A stretch of 64,000 nucleotides of DNA from Ruminococcaceae bacterium FB2012 (GCA_900104495.1 FMXS01000003.1:124001-188000), one strand, 5' to 3'; positions 51,536 to 59,152 are shown, counted from the first letter of the stretch. Translations and numbers: made by a program. The notes: a model not told the origin generated them from the letters alone.

Positions 51536-52501
51536 AAGCTTTGTACGGCCCGCCGCATCACTATCTTGTTTCCTGCACTCCGTTGCTTGCGGCGGAATTG
51601 CGCCGCCCGCGCTCGGGCTTTGCGGCACCATCTGTGCCGCGATCACTGCCGCCAGCACCAGTCCGCAGCCGATAAGCTCCTTCACCGACAGTACTTCTCC
51701 AAGTATCAGCCACCCCGATAATGCCGCAAATACCGATTCCAAACTCATGATAAGCGTCGCCGCCGTGGGATCCGCGTGCTTCTGAGCCGCGATCTGCAAG
51801 GTGTATGCCACCCCGCTGGACAGCACCCCCGCGTAAAGTATCGACAGCCGCGCATCCCATATCGACAGCATCTCCGGCGACTCGAAAATAAGCATCGGCA
51901 CCGCCGAAAGCACTGCCGTTACCGCAAACTGTATGCAGCTCATCTTCACACAGTCGGCACCCAGCGCGTCAAAGCGGTCTATCACCATTATGTGTATCGA
52001 GAAGATCACCGCACAGCAAAGCACCAGCAGGTCTCCCGCGCCCACCGAAAAGCCTTCCTTGACGCAGAGCAGGTAAAATCCTGCGGCGGCCACGGCTACG
52101 CATATCCACACGGCAGGACGTACCCGTCTTTTCAGAAAAATACCCAAAAGCGGCACGATGACGATATACAGCGCGGTGATGAATCCCGCCTTGCCTGCGG
52201 TGGTCATGCTGATGCCTATCTGCTGAAAGGCGGAGGCGGCGCATAAGGCGGCTCCGCAGCATATCCCGCCGACGAGGGTAACGCGCTTTGACCCGGGGGA
52301 TGGTTTCTCTCCCCGGCGTTTTGAGAGCCCGCTTCGGACGGCGATAACGGGCAGCAGCACCGCGGCCCCGATGACCGAGCGGGAGAAGTTATAGGTAAAG
52401 GGCCCGATATGCTCCATGCCCTTGCTCTGTGCAACGAATGCCGAGCCCCATATCACGGCGACGAGCAGCAGCGTCAGCGCCGAGGCGATCTTTTTGTTCA
52501 T
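51533..52501 (-). CDS. EamA/DMT-family transporter with repeat-derived C-terminal tail
   Basis: 322 residues, ten predicted membrane helices in two EamA repeats; IWGSAFVAQSKGMEHIGPFTY... and the second repeat's VLSSGVAYTLQIAAQKHADP are typical of drug/metabolite transporters. Likely exports a small metabolite or amino acid; substrate not readable. The start at 52501 follows GAGGAC; 48 bases more are open upstream without a ribosome site. The last ~28 residues after VIAAQMVPQ (SPSAGGAIPPQATEC...) are encoded by sequence related to the dispersed repeat (51570-51613), so the natural C-terminus seems to have been replaced. A medium-strength promoter lies at 52548-52576. Confidence 0.88.
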   Translation of the reverse strand: MNKKIASALTLLLVAVIWGSAFVAQSKGMEHIGPFTYNFSRSVIGAAVLLPVIAVRSGLSKRRGEKPSPGSKRVTLVGGICCGAALCAASAFQQIGISMTTAGKAGFITALYIVIVPLLGIFLKRRVRPAVWICVAVAAAGFYLLCVKEGFSVGAGDLLVLCCAVIFSIHIMVIDRFDALGADCVKMSCIQFAVTAVLSAVPMLIFESPEMLSIWDARLSILYAGVLSSGVAYTLQIAAQKHADPTAATLIMSLESVFAALSGWLILGEVLSVKELIGCGLVLAAVIAAQMVPQSPSAGGAIPPQATECRKQDSDAAGRTKL

Positions 52502-52547
52502 AGGACGGTCCTCTGTTACGGATTTGCAGACAGTGATCTGCCCTATC

Positions 52548-52576
52548 ATTATACCACAGCCCGGACAAAAAGTAAA
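52548..52576 (-). promoter_or_regulatory. Possible promoter of the EamA gene
   Basis: On the minus strand: TTTACT (52576-52571), 17-bp spacer, TATAAT (52553-52548). The -35 box overlaps the T tract of the preceding terminator. Confidence 0.5.
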
Positions 52577-52599
52577 GCCGCCGCGCGTCCGGCGCGGCA
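52567..52599 (-). terminator. Terminator of the sigma/anti-sigma operon
   Basis: GCCGCGC (52580-52586) pairs with GCGCGGC (52592-52598); on the minus strand TTTACTTTTT follows. Confidence 0.75.
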
Positions 52600-52604
52600 G
52601 CTGT

Positions 52605-53618
52605 TTACTGTGCCATATAATCTTTTACCCTGTCGAATACGGATGCGTCCCATTTGTAGTGTCTGCCGTTGACGGTCATGTTGGCGTTGTCGGCCTTCGA
52701 GGTGGTGACAGTCACTATCTCTCCGGCATAGTTGAAAAATATGCTCACGCCGCCGTCATCAATGCGCAGTATGCTGTGTACCGTCAGGGGATCACCTTCC
52801 AGTCCTTTTACCGGCTCGGGATCGCAGGCCAGAAAGCCTTCATACCATTCGGTGAGCCACGGGAGCTCGGAAATATCAGCAAACATTTTCCCGTTCTCCG
52901 TCTGCATCACCACCCTGTTCTCATAGCTCAGATCTGCGTCCCCGTTTTCCTCCGGCAATTTTCCGAAATAGTTTACCGTGCTTTTTCCGTTGTACTCGGG
53001 ATATATCTCGATCATCCCGGAGGATCGGACGTCGGACATGAACTCGGTATATTTCAGCTCGCCGTCCTCAAAGAGAAAACAGGCTTCGCCGTTGTACGTC
53101 CTTGTGAAGCCGTCCAGCTGACGCAGCTTCATTCCCAGCTCGCCGTTCTCCCCCCCTATATCGTTCATCCGGACGAACAGCACATCCTCGCTGCCGAGGC
53201 CGCTGTCCGGGTTTTCCGCCATATACCATTTCATAAGGATGTGCAGCTCTTTGGCGCTGATGTTCTTTTGCATCTGCTCCAACGTGCTTTCCGCTTCGGA
53301 GGAGGATATGACATCGGCGGCGCCGTTCACCGATTCGGCGGCGCTTGTTGCCGGTCCGCTTGTCTCCGGCTGTCCGGCGGGCTCTGTCCCGACGCTGTGG
53401 TTCATCTTCACCGATACTGCCAGCACAATTGCCGCCGCTGCCGCAATAAGCGCCGCAGCCGCTCCGACAGGCAGTCCGCTCCGCAGGGCGGCGGGAGCTT
53501 CTTCGGAGCTGCGGGCGATGCGCCGGCGGGGCGTTTCTTCCTTTTCTTCTTTCACATCAGAATCGGGCAGCAGCAGTCCCAGCGGGATGTCCTGCAAAAG
53601 CTCGTCAAGTTTTCTCAC
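52605..53618 (-). CDS. Probable membrane anti-sigma factor / sigma-linked envelope protein
   Basis: 337 residues with a GTG start overlapping the sigma factor stop by four bases (GTGA); AAGGAGGG lies 8 bases upstream. The N-terminal ~48 residues are cytoplasmic (RKLDELLQDIPLGLLL, then acidic and basic clusters), one membrane helix at about 49-70, a Pro/Ser/Thr linker, and an extracellular domain of about 240 residues without a family I recognise. This one-helix layout, with the overlap to an ECF sigma gene, is that of anti-sigma factors that hold sigma at the membrane until a signal arrives. No zinc-type HxxxCxxC motif is seen in the cytoplasmic part. Confidence 0.7.
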   Translation of the reverse strand: MRKLDELLQDIPLGLLLPDSDVKEEKEETPRRRIARSSEEAPAALRSGLPVGAAAALIAAAAAIVLAVSVKMNHSVGTEPAGQPETSGPATSAAESVNGAADVISSSEAESTLEQMQKNISAKELHILMKWYMAENPDSGLGSEDVLFVRMNDIGGENGELGMKLRQLDGFTRTYNGEACFLFEDGELKYTEFMSDVRSSGMIEIYPEYNGKSTVNYFGKLPEENGDADLSYENRVVMQTENGKMFADISELPWLTEWYEGFLACDPEPVKGLEGDPLTVHSILRIDDGGVSIFFNYAGEIVTVTTSKADNANMTVNGRHYKWDASVFDRVKDYMAQ

Positions 53619-54166
53619 AGCAAGATCCCTCCTTTTTCAAGCTCTTCCCTCAGTTTTTTTCTTGCCTTCGCAAGGATGTGTTCTGTCTGTTTCGGCCGCA
53701 GGCCGTGTCTTTCGGAGATGTCCTTCACGGGCATATTGAAATAATACCTCTCCACAAAGATCTCCTGGTCGGGAGAGGGCATGGAGTTCACGCAGGAGAC
53801 GATCAGCCTTTGGTTATGCTCCTTTGAGGCGGCGCTGTCGTAATCCACGTCCACGCCGATGTCGTTTTCCTCCAGCGGGATGACCTCCTGCCGTTTTATG
53901 CGCTTCAGGCTCCGGAGGCGGTCGGCGGCACAGCTTCGGGCTATCATCCCGATGAAGGTCCTGAGGCTGCTTTTTTCCGGGTCGATGACGTGCCGGTATC
54001 TCCACAGCTTGAAGAAAGTGTCGCTGACGACCTCCTCGCGGTCGGCGGGGTCGGAGAGCATCCTTGCGGCGGCGCTTTCGGCCGTCCCGCGGTAAAGGCG
54101 GACCGCCTCTTCAAGGCCTCTTGTATCGTCGTTTTTCAGCAGTTCGATTATCTCGCTGTCATCCAT
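53615..54166 (-). CDS. ECF-type RNA polymerase sigma factor
   Basis: 183 residues with regions 2 and 4 only. Region 2: AARMLSDPADREEVVSDTFFKLWRYR and the -10-binding part LRTFIGMIARSCAADRLR; region 4: NSMPSPDQEIFVERYYF followed by the helix-turn-helix MPVKDISERHGLRPKQTEHIL. GGGGGTGAG lies before the ATG. It forms an overlapping pair with the putative anti-sigma gene. Its targets are unknown; a search for a shared promoter motif upstream of its own gene was not decisive by eye. Confidence 0.92.
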   Translation of the reverse strand: MDDSEIIELLKNDDTRGLEEAVRLYRGTAESAAARMLSDPADREEVVSDTFFKLWRYRHVIDPEKSSLRTFIGMIARSCAADRLRSLKRIKRQEVIPLEENDIGVDVDYDSAASKEHNQRLIVSCVNSMPSPDQEIFVERYYFNMPVKDISERHGLRPKQTEHILAKARKKLREELEKGGILL

Positions 54167-54197
54167 GCTCTCACCCCCTGTTCTATCTGTATATACG

Positions 54198-54226
54198 AAA
54201 AAACCCGAGGCATCCCCGGGTTTTTG
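54198..54226 (-). terminator. Terminator of queT
   Basis: AAAACCCG / CGGGTTTT stem (about 54200-54207 and 54217-54224); on the minus strand it ends in TTTTTT. Confidence 0.75.
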
Positions 54227-54254
54227 TGTGAACTTTCTGTTAACTTTACAGTAT

Positions 54255-54755
54255 CTATTTCTCGAAGCTGGATGTTATCATCTTCATTACCCGCTTGTTC
54301 CGTTCAAGGAGCTTGAACACGATAACCCCGCCGATGCTTACGCAGACGAACTCTCCCAAAGCCACAAACCCGGCATTGGCCCAGAACGGAGCGCCGGTAA
54401 CTATCTTGATCTCCAGCCCCACCAGCACCGCATTGGTCATCACGGGGAACAGCGAGACCGCCGGCAGGCTCAGACGTTTGCGGAATGCATAGATCAGCAG
54501 TGCCGCGATAAGCGTTGCGGACGTGCCGAAGATCATGTCTATCATCCCCAGGGTGCTGTAAAGGTTGGCAACAAAACAGCCTATGGTCATGGCGATGATG
54601 TAGTCCTTTTCATAGTAGCATAAAAGCATCAGCATCTCCGAGACCCGGAACTGAACCGCTTCAAATGCGAAAGAGCCGCAAAGAATCGTAGTCACCACAT
54701 ACAAAGCCGTGGTGACGCCTATCCTTGTCAGCCTTCGGGAATTGAACATTTCCAT
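54255..54755 (-). CDS. queT: QueT-family queuosine-precursor transporter (ECF S component)
   Basis: 166 residues, five to six membrane helices. TTALYVVTTILCGSFAFEAVQFRVSEMLMLL and IGCFVANLYSTLGMIDMIFGTSATL-type blocks (shortened here: VQFRVSEMLMLL, GMIDMIFGTSATL) match QueT proteins, the substrate-binding S components of energy-coupling-factor importers for queuosine precursors. The ATP-hydrolysing EcfAA'T module is shared and encoded elsewhere. Start at 54755 chosen because CGGAG lies about 10 bases upstream; a GTG at 54764 overlaps that site. No preQ1 riboswitch could be made out in the short gap after fba. QueH is encoded at 48118. Confidence 0.8.
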   Translation of the reverse strand: MEMFNSRRLTRIGVTTALYVVTTILCGSFAFEAVQFRVSEMLMLLCYYEKDYIIAMTIGCFVANLYSTLGMIDMIFGTSATLIAALLIYAFRKRLSLPAVSLFPVMTNAVLVGLEIKIVTGAPFWANAGFVALGEFVCVSIGGVIVFKLLERNKRVMKMITSSFEK

Positions 54756-54773
54756 ACCGATCACACTCCGATA

Positions 54774-54801
54774 TAAAAATTCCCCCGTGGTACGGGGGAA
54801 T
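54774..54801 (-). terminator. Terminator of fba
   Basis: ATTCCCCCGT (54779-54788) pairs with ACGGGGGAAT (54792-54801), 10 bp with a 3-base loop; on the minus strand TTTTTAT follows. Confidence 0.85.
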
Positions 54802-54830
54802 CTCTGACATCTGATGCCGAACTTCTGAGA

Positions 54831-55694
54831 TCAGGCCTTGCCGACGGAACCGAAGAGCTCCATCTTCTCCTTGACCTTGACCTTGATAGCCTCAAAGCCG
54901 GGAGCCAGCAGCTTTCTGGGATCGAAGCCCTTGCCCTGCTGATCCTTGCCGGCCTCAACATAAGCTCTTGTAGCGTCTCTGAATACCAGCTGGCACTCGG
55001 TATTAACGTTTACCTTGGCAACGCCCATGTCGATAGCCTTCTTTACCTGCTCGTCGGGGATGCCTGTGCCGCCGTGAAGAACGAGAGGCATATCGCCTAC
55101 CGCAGCCTTGATAGCGGAGAGAGTCTCAAAGGAAAGACCCGGCCAGTTGGCGGGATATACGCCGTGGATGTTGCCGATGCCGGCAGCCAGCATTGTAACG
55201 CCCAGATCGGCAATGGTCTTGCACTCCTTGGGATCGGCGCACTCGCCCATACCTACGACGCCGTCCTCTTCGCCGCCGATAGAGCCTACCTCAGCCTCAA
55301 GAGAAAGGCCCAGCTGCTCTGCAACGTGTACCAGCTCGGTGGTCTTGTTGAGGTTGTCCTCAAAAGCAAGAGAGCTGCCGTCGAACATGATGGAAGTAAA
55401 GCCGGCCTTGATGCACTTGTAGCAGCCGTTGTAGGTGCCGTGATCGAGGTGGAGAGCCACCGGAACGGTGATGCCCAGACTCTTGTCCATTGCCTTTACC
55501 ATAGCAGCAACGGTCTCAAAGCCGCACATATATTTTCCCGCGCCCTCGGATACACCGAGAATAACGGGAGACTTGCACTCCTCAGCGGTCTGAAGGATAG
55601 CCTTCGTCCACTCGAGGTTATTGATGTTGAACTGTCCTACCGCATAATGGCCTGCCGCAGCCTTCTGCATCATTTCCTTAGCCGAAACTAACAT
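54831..55694 (-). CDS. fba: Class II fructose-bisphosphate aldolase
   Basis: 287 residues, zinc-dependent type. ALHLDHGTY supplies catalytic Asp and a zinc His, LEAEVGSIGGEEDG the Glu region, NIHGVY and VLHGGTGIP two further zinc His, and VNVNTECQ the phosphate-binding end. It cleaves fructose 1,6-bisphosphate into DHAP and glyceraldehyde 3-phosphate; DHAP is also the substrate of methylglyoxal synthase, a homologue of which is encoded at 58716. ACGGAGGGTG lies 6 bases before the ATG at 55694; an in-frame GTG nine bases earlier lies inside that site. Strong promoter and terminator flank it; it is a single-gene unit. Related tagatose-bisphosphate aldolases are possible but less likely. Confidence 0.94.
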   Translation of the reverse strand: MLVSAKEMMQKAAAGHYAVGQFNINNLEWTKAILQTAEECKSPVILGVSEGAGKYMCGFETVAAMVKAMDKSLGITVPVALHLDHGTYNGCYKCIKAGFTSIMFDGSSLAFEDNLNKTTELVHVAEQLGLSLEAEVGSIGGEEDGVVGMGECADPKECKTIADLGVTMLAAGIGNIHGVYPANWPGLSFETLSAIKAAVGDMPLVLHGGTGIPDEQVKKAIDMGVAKVNVNTECQLVFRDATRAYVEAGKDQQGKGFDPRKLLAPGFEAIKVKVKEKMELFGSVGKA

Positions 55695-55742
55695 TTTTAA
55701 CACCCTCCGTATTTTAAAATTGGGATCATATTTGCCTATATT

Positions 55743-55771
55743 ATTATACTATTTTTGGCCTTTCATTTCAA
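55743..55771 (-). promoter_or_regulatory. Promoter of fba
   Basis: On the minus strand: TTGAAA (55771-55766), 17-bp spacer, TATAAT (55748-55743). Confidence 0.88.
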
Positions 55772-55834
55772 CAGCCGAATTATACTTTTTACTTCTTTTT
55801 ATATATATGTTAATTCTTTGTTCACAGTCCCCGC

Positions 55835-56524
55835 TCACTTGTAATTCACTCCGCTGTCGGTCACGCCGCCGCCGAGATGCGAGATATCGCCGTAGCCGTG
55901 GAGACGGAAATTCACCACGTCCTCAAAGCGGTCGTCGGTGCAGAGGGTGGCTACTGCCGTAGGCTCTGCGCTGAACCCCTGGAGCGTCAGCATCGGAGAG
56001 ATCCCGAGAAGCTGAGCGATGACCACGCATCCCGCTCCGAAATGACAGAACAGCGCCAAAGTTTTATCGGTATCCCCGGTCTTGCGGAAGGCCCCGCCCT
56101 CGCGTATAAGGCCGTGACGGGCAAGCAGTTCATCCAGCCCGAGGCGGACGGCCTCGGCCCTCGGGAACATATCCGTGCCTTGCGCTTCGGGGGCTTCGCC
56201 GTAGCGGAGCCTGTCGAAGAGAAGTTCACTTTTAGTCCATATTTTCGGACGCATATCCCAGGTGACGACTTTTTCTCCCAAGGTGAGGTCGTTTATGGAA
56301 ACGTCAAATTCGTAGAGCCAGTCGCAGACCGTAACAGTATGCCCCGAGAGCCTGGTGTAAGCCTCGGCGGTCTCTTTGGCGCGTCCCATGGGAGAGGAAT
56401 AAACGGCGTCGATCTTCTCCGAAAGCAGACGTCCCGCAAGAAGCCCGGCCTCCTGCCTGCCCTTTTCGGTAAGGCAGTCGTGTTCGTAGTCCGGCGAACC
56501 GTGACGGATAACAAGCAGCTTCAT
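55835..56524 (-). CDS. Histidine phosphatase family protein
   Basis: 229 residues. The catalytic RHG motif is at the N-terminus (LLVIRHGSPDYEHD), DAVYSSPMGRAKETAE is the second phosphate-binding block, and LFCHFGAGC holds the second catalytic His. Members act on phosphosugars, phospho-nucleosides or phosphoproteins; the substrate cannot be told. The start at 56524 follows GGGAGGAG by 7 bases; the frame is open 100 bases further but within the PP2C gene. It follows the PP2C gene by 13 bases, so both phosphatases are one transcript. Confidence 0.88.
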   Translation of the reverse strand: MKLLVIRHGSPDYEHDCLTEKGRQEAGLLAGRLLSEKIDAVYSSPMGRAKETAEAYTRLSGHTVTVCDWLYEFDVSINDLTLGEKVVTWDMRPKIWTKSELLFDRLRYGEAPEAQGTDMFPRAEAVRLGLDELLARHGLIREGGAFRKTGDTDKTLALFCHFGAGCVVIAQLLGISPMLTLQGFSAEPTAVATLCTDDRFEDVVNFRLHGYGDISHLGGGVTDSGVNYK

Positions 56525-56537
56525 TTTTTCTCCTCCC

Positions 56538-57479
56538 TCAGTCCTCAAGCTCTGCCAGCAGAGACTCAAAGCTCTTGTCGGCCAGGTCCTCAAGCTTCTG
56601 GCTCTCGTAGCGGAGCTGATACTCAAGGCAGTCCATCTGCGCCCGGACGGTATCCTCGTCCCGCTTGTTGGAGAGAGGCGTGCCCGTCAGCTTTTCGTAC
56701 TGCTCCGGGGTAGTCCAGGGCTTGATGCCGACGATCGAGACATTGTCGGTGCTGCCGTTGCGTATTGCCAGCTGGCACAGCGCCTCCAGCTTTTCGCTGA
56801 AGGTCATGGAGGTTATCTGCATTGCGATCTCCAGCTCGTCCTTGGTGATAAAGCCGGAAAGCCCGTCCGAGCAGATAAGCACGGTGTCGTCGGGCTCCTC
56901 GCCGAAGGGCGTAACGAAGCGGAAATGCTCGATCTGCGGGTCCTGAAGCACGCTTCCCACGGAGGAAACGATAGCTCCCTGCTCGTCGGGGCCCAGCTCC
57001 TTCACCGAGGAGATGACTCCCTTTTCGTAGAGGAACCTGCTGTAAGTCTGATCCACTGAGATCTGCCGTATGCAGCCGTTGACATAGCGGTACATCCTGC
57101 TGTCGCCCACGTTAAGGCACACGGCCGAGTTGTATTCATCCACTGCCAGCAGGCAGAGGGTGGTCTGCATATTGAGGGTCCCGTCGCCGGAAACTCCCGT
57201 GCGGATTATTTTATTGTGGATCCGCTGGATGCAGTGATCGAGGTCCACGGAGGAATCGTAATTGATCGCCGCCAGCGAAGAAATGCATATCTGGGAAGCC
57301 AGTTCTCCGGCATTATGTCCGCCGACGCCGTCGCAGACGGCCGCCAGCAGCGGTGCGATGCACACCGACCCGAAGCCGCCCTTGGGTTTCGTCACGCTAA
57401 CTTTGTTTATCAGCAGGGCGTCCTCGTTTTTCAGGCGGTAGGGTCCTTTATCGGTATAGCCATAAATATAATAATTCAT
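56538..57479 (-). CDS. PP2C-family Ser/Thr phosphatase
   Basis: 313 residues, cytoplasmic. PP2C metal-binding motifs are present: KNEDALLI near the N-terminus, VCDGVGGHNAGE, LICSDGLSGF and GSTDNVSIVG. A C-terminal extension of about 75 residues with charged helical character (QLRYESQKLEDLADKSFESL) is unlike the core family. It would remove phosphate from proteins modified by PASTA/Hanks-type kinases, none of which is in this window. Start at 57479 follows AAGGAAGCC. A 5' leader with a two-tier hairpin precedes it. Confidence 0.9.
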   Translation of the reverse strand: MNYYIYGYTDKGPYRLKNEDALLINKVSVTKPKGGFGSVCIAPLLAAVCDGVGGHNAGELASQICISSLAAINYDSSVDLDHCIQRIHNKIIRTGVSGDGTLNMQTTLCLLAVDEYNSAVCLNVGDSRMYRYVNGCIRQISVDQTYSRFLYEKGVISSVKELGPDEQGAIVSSVGSVLQDPQIEHFRFVTPFGEEPDDTVLICSDGLSGFITKDELEIAMQITSMTFSEKLEALCQLAIRNGSTDNVSIVGIKPWTTPEQYEKLTGTPLSNKRDEDTVRAQMDCLEYQLRYESQKLEDLADKSFESLLAELED

Positions 57480-57612
57480 AGGCAGGCTTCCTTTGGTCTG
57501 AAACAGGATCACGGCTTGTCCGCGGCAGGACCCGCCGCTCCCGTGACCGTGATCTTGCTGTCCGTCAAAACATTTATAAAAATATTATAACATGCCTGCT
57601 AAAAAAAGTCAA
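57480..57612 (-). promoter_or_regulatory. Promoter and structured leader of the PP2C/histidine phosphatase operon
   Basis: On the minus strand: TTGACT (57612-57607), 17-bp spacer, TATAAT (57589-57584). The leader then contains complementary arms GATCACGG (57507-57514) / CCGTGATC (57547-57554) enclosing GCGGC (57522-57526) / GCCGC (57534-57538). No poly-T follows, so it is not a plain terminator. Confidence 0.7.
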
Positions 57613-57765
57613 TAAAGCATTGCATATTTATTATCATTTTCTGAACTCGGCAAAACGGCAGCTTAAACGTTTTCGATACGGGAGATTTTGTTGTGCAATA
57701 TAGCTAAGAAACAAGGTTAAAATTGATATGATTTAACGATTTTCGGCTTTTTTGCTAATTTGGCT

Positions 57766-57941
57766 TTGACATTTACAAAATATGTGGTAAAATAATATAT
57801 AGGTAACGCTCGCCATAGGGCGAATTGTCTGTAAACGGCTTTTTACCCGTGAGGGCGTATCAGCAAGCTTTGAATATTCAGTACCGCTGACGGCAGCAAA
57901 CCTCTTCCTCTGCGGTATTACGAAAGGGGCAATCATATACT
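57766..57941 (+). promoter_or_regulatory. Promoter and leader of the MinD-like gene
   Basis: TTGACA (57766-57771), 16-bp spacer, TAAAAT (57788-57793). A leader of about 140 nt contains small hairpins, including TCGCC/GGCGA near 57809-57822 and TACCGC/GCGGTA around 57880-57915. No riboswitch family matches convincingly. Confidence 0.65.
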
Positions 57942-58679
57942 ATGTCAAAGATCATTGCGGTAACTTCGGGCAAGGGCGGAACAGGTAAATCCTCCATAAG
58001 CGCCTGCCTCGGATACGCTCTTGCAAAGCAGGGCAACAGGACCCTTATCATCGAGCTGGACTTCGGTCTGAGATGTATGGACATCATGCTCGGTATGCAG
58101 GGAAATATCACCTACGATCTTGGCGACGTTATCGCGGGCACCTGCGACGTCTACAAGGCGACCACCACAGTAAAGCTCGCCTCGAACCTGAGCGTTCTCT
58201 GCGCTCCGTCCGACCCGTTCGTTCAGCTCAAGACTGAGGACATCGAGAAGATCACCAGCGAAATGAAAAAGTATTTCGAGTACATCATCATCGATACCTC
58301 GGCGGGCATCAACAATTCGGTATTCGATATCGTGACCAATTCCGATCTTATCCTTATCGTTACCACGCCGGACCCTGTCTGCGTGCGTGACGCAAGAATG
58401 ATGTCGGACGAATTCTATAAGAGAGGCAACCAGAAACAGCGTCTGCTTATCAACAAGGCCAGCAAGAGGATCTTTGAGTATGACGAAATGGATGACCTGG
58501 ACGCTATAATCGACACCGTAGGCGTTCAGCTCCTCGGCGTTATCCCCGAGGACAGTGCGATACCCCTCGCCACCGGCAAGGGCGCTCCGCTCTCCTCCAG
58601 CTCCATGGGCTTCCTGGCTTTCTCCGCGATCTCCAGGAGGATCAAGGGCGAGCATATCCCGATCTCGCTGAAAATGTAA
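57942..58679 (+). CDS. MinD/ParA-family ATPase
   Basis: 245 residues. Deviant Walker A KGGTGKSS (residues 11-18), ELDFGLRCMD (where MinD has DxDxGLRNLD), and YIIIDTSAGIN as Walker B. The fold and the GLR motif place it in the MinD/FlhG branch rather than plasmid ParA. MinD positions the division septum by binding the membrane through a C-terminal amphipathic helix; here the C-terminus (RIKGEHIPISLKM) is short and not clearly amphipathic. No minC, minE or divIVA is adjacent; the next gene encodes a methylglyoxal synthase homologue. AAAGGGGC lies about 11 bases before the ATG. Confidence 0.85.
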   Translation: MSKIIAVTSGKGGTGKSSISACLGYALAKQGNRTLIIELDFGLRCMDIMLGMQGNITYDLGDVIAGTCDVYKATTTVKLASNLSVLCAPSDPFVQLKTEDIEKITSEMKKYFEYIIIDTSAGINNSVFDIVTNSDLILIVTTPDPVCVRDARMMSDEFYKRGNQKQRLLINKASKRIFEYDEMDDLDAIIDTVGVQLLGVIPEDSAIPLATGKGAPLSSSSMGFLAFSAISRRIKGEHIPISLKM

Positions 58680-58715
58680 GAAATGAGAAACGTAAAATAA
58701 ATTAAGGGGGCGTTA

Positions 58716-59120
58716 ATGTTGAATATCGCATTGATAGCACATGACTCCAAAAAGGAGCTTATGGTGCAGTTCTGCATTGCATACTGCGGAATACTCAGTA
58801 AACACACCCTTTGCGCCACAGGCACGACAGGTAAAATGGTGGGAGAAGCCACAGGTCTGAGGATACAGCGATATCTCAGCGGTTCTCAAGGCGGCGGCGA
58901 GCAGATCGCAGCCCGCATCTCCTGCAATGAAATAGATATACTTCTGTTTTTCAGAGACCCGATCTCGGCTAAACCCAGCGAGCCCAAGGATGTTGACCTT
59001 CTCAGACTCTGCGATGTCCACAACATCCCCATAGCTACCAACATAGCCACCGCCGAAGCGCTGATCCATGCGCTGGAGCGCGGCGACCTCGACTGGAGAG
59101 AGATCGTTAACCCGACCTGA
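58716..59120 (+). CDS. mgsA: Methylglyoxal synthase homologue lacking the usual catalytic Asp
   Basis: 134 residues, family length. IALIAHDSKKELMVQF, CATGTTGKMVGEATGL, IDILLFFRDPISAKP, LCDVHNIPIATNIATAEALI match MgsA throughout. The enzyme turns DHAP into methylglyoxal and phosphate, a bypass of lower glycolysis. In E. coli and B. subtilis the phosphate-site loop reads GGDQQ, with the catalytic Asp; here it reads GGGEQ, so the Asp is Gly and the next residue is Glu. The second conserved Asp (FFRDP) is kept. Activity is therefore uncertain. AAGGGGG lies 6 bases before the ATG; the MinD-like gene is 36 bases upstream. Confidence 0.85.
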   Translation: MLNIALIAHDSKKELMVQFCIAYCGILSKHTLCATGTTGKMVGEATGLRIQRYLSGSQGGGEQIAARISCNEIDILLFFRDPISAKPSEPKDVDLLRLCDVHNIPIATNIATAEALIHALERGDLDWREIVNPT

Positions 59121-59152
59121 AACCGGATCTCAGACAATATAATATTTCAAAT

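Noticed and set aside
54756..54830. preQ1 riboswitch upstream of queT
   Set aside because: The short gap holds the fba terminator hairpin; no preQ1 pseudoknot pattern could be traced.
57800..57930. c-di-GMP or other riboswitch in the leader of the MinD-like gene
   Set aside because: Small hairpins exist, but conserved cores of the known classes (for example the GEMM motif) are not found.
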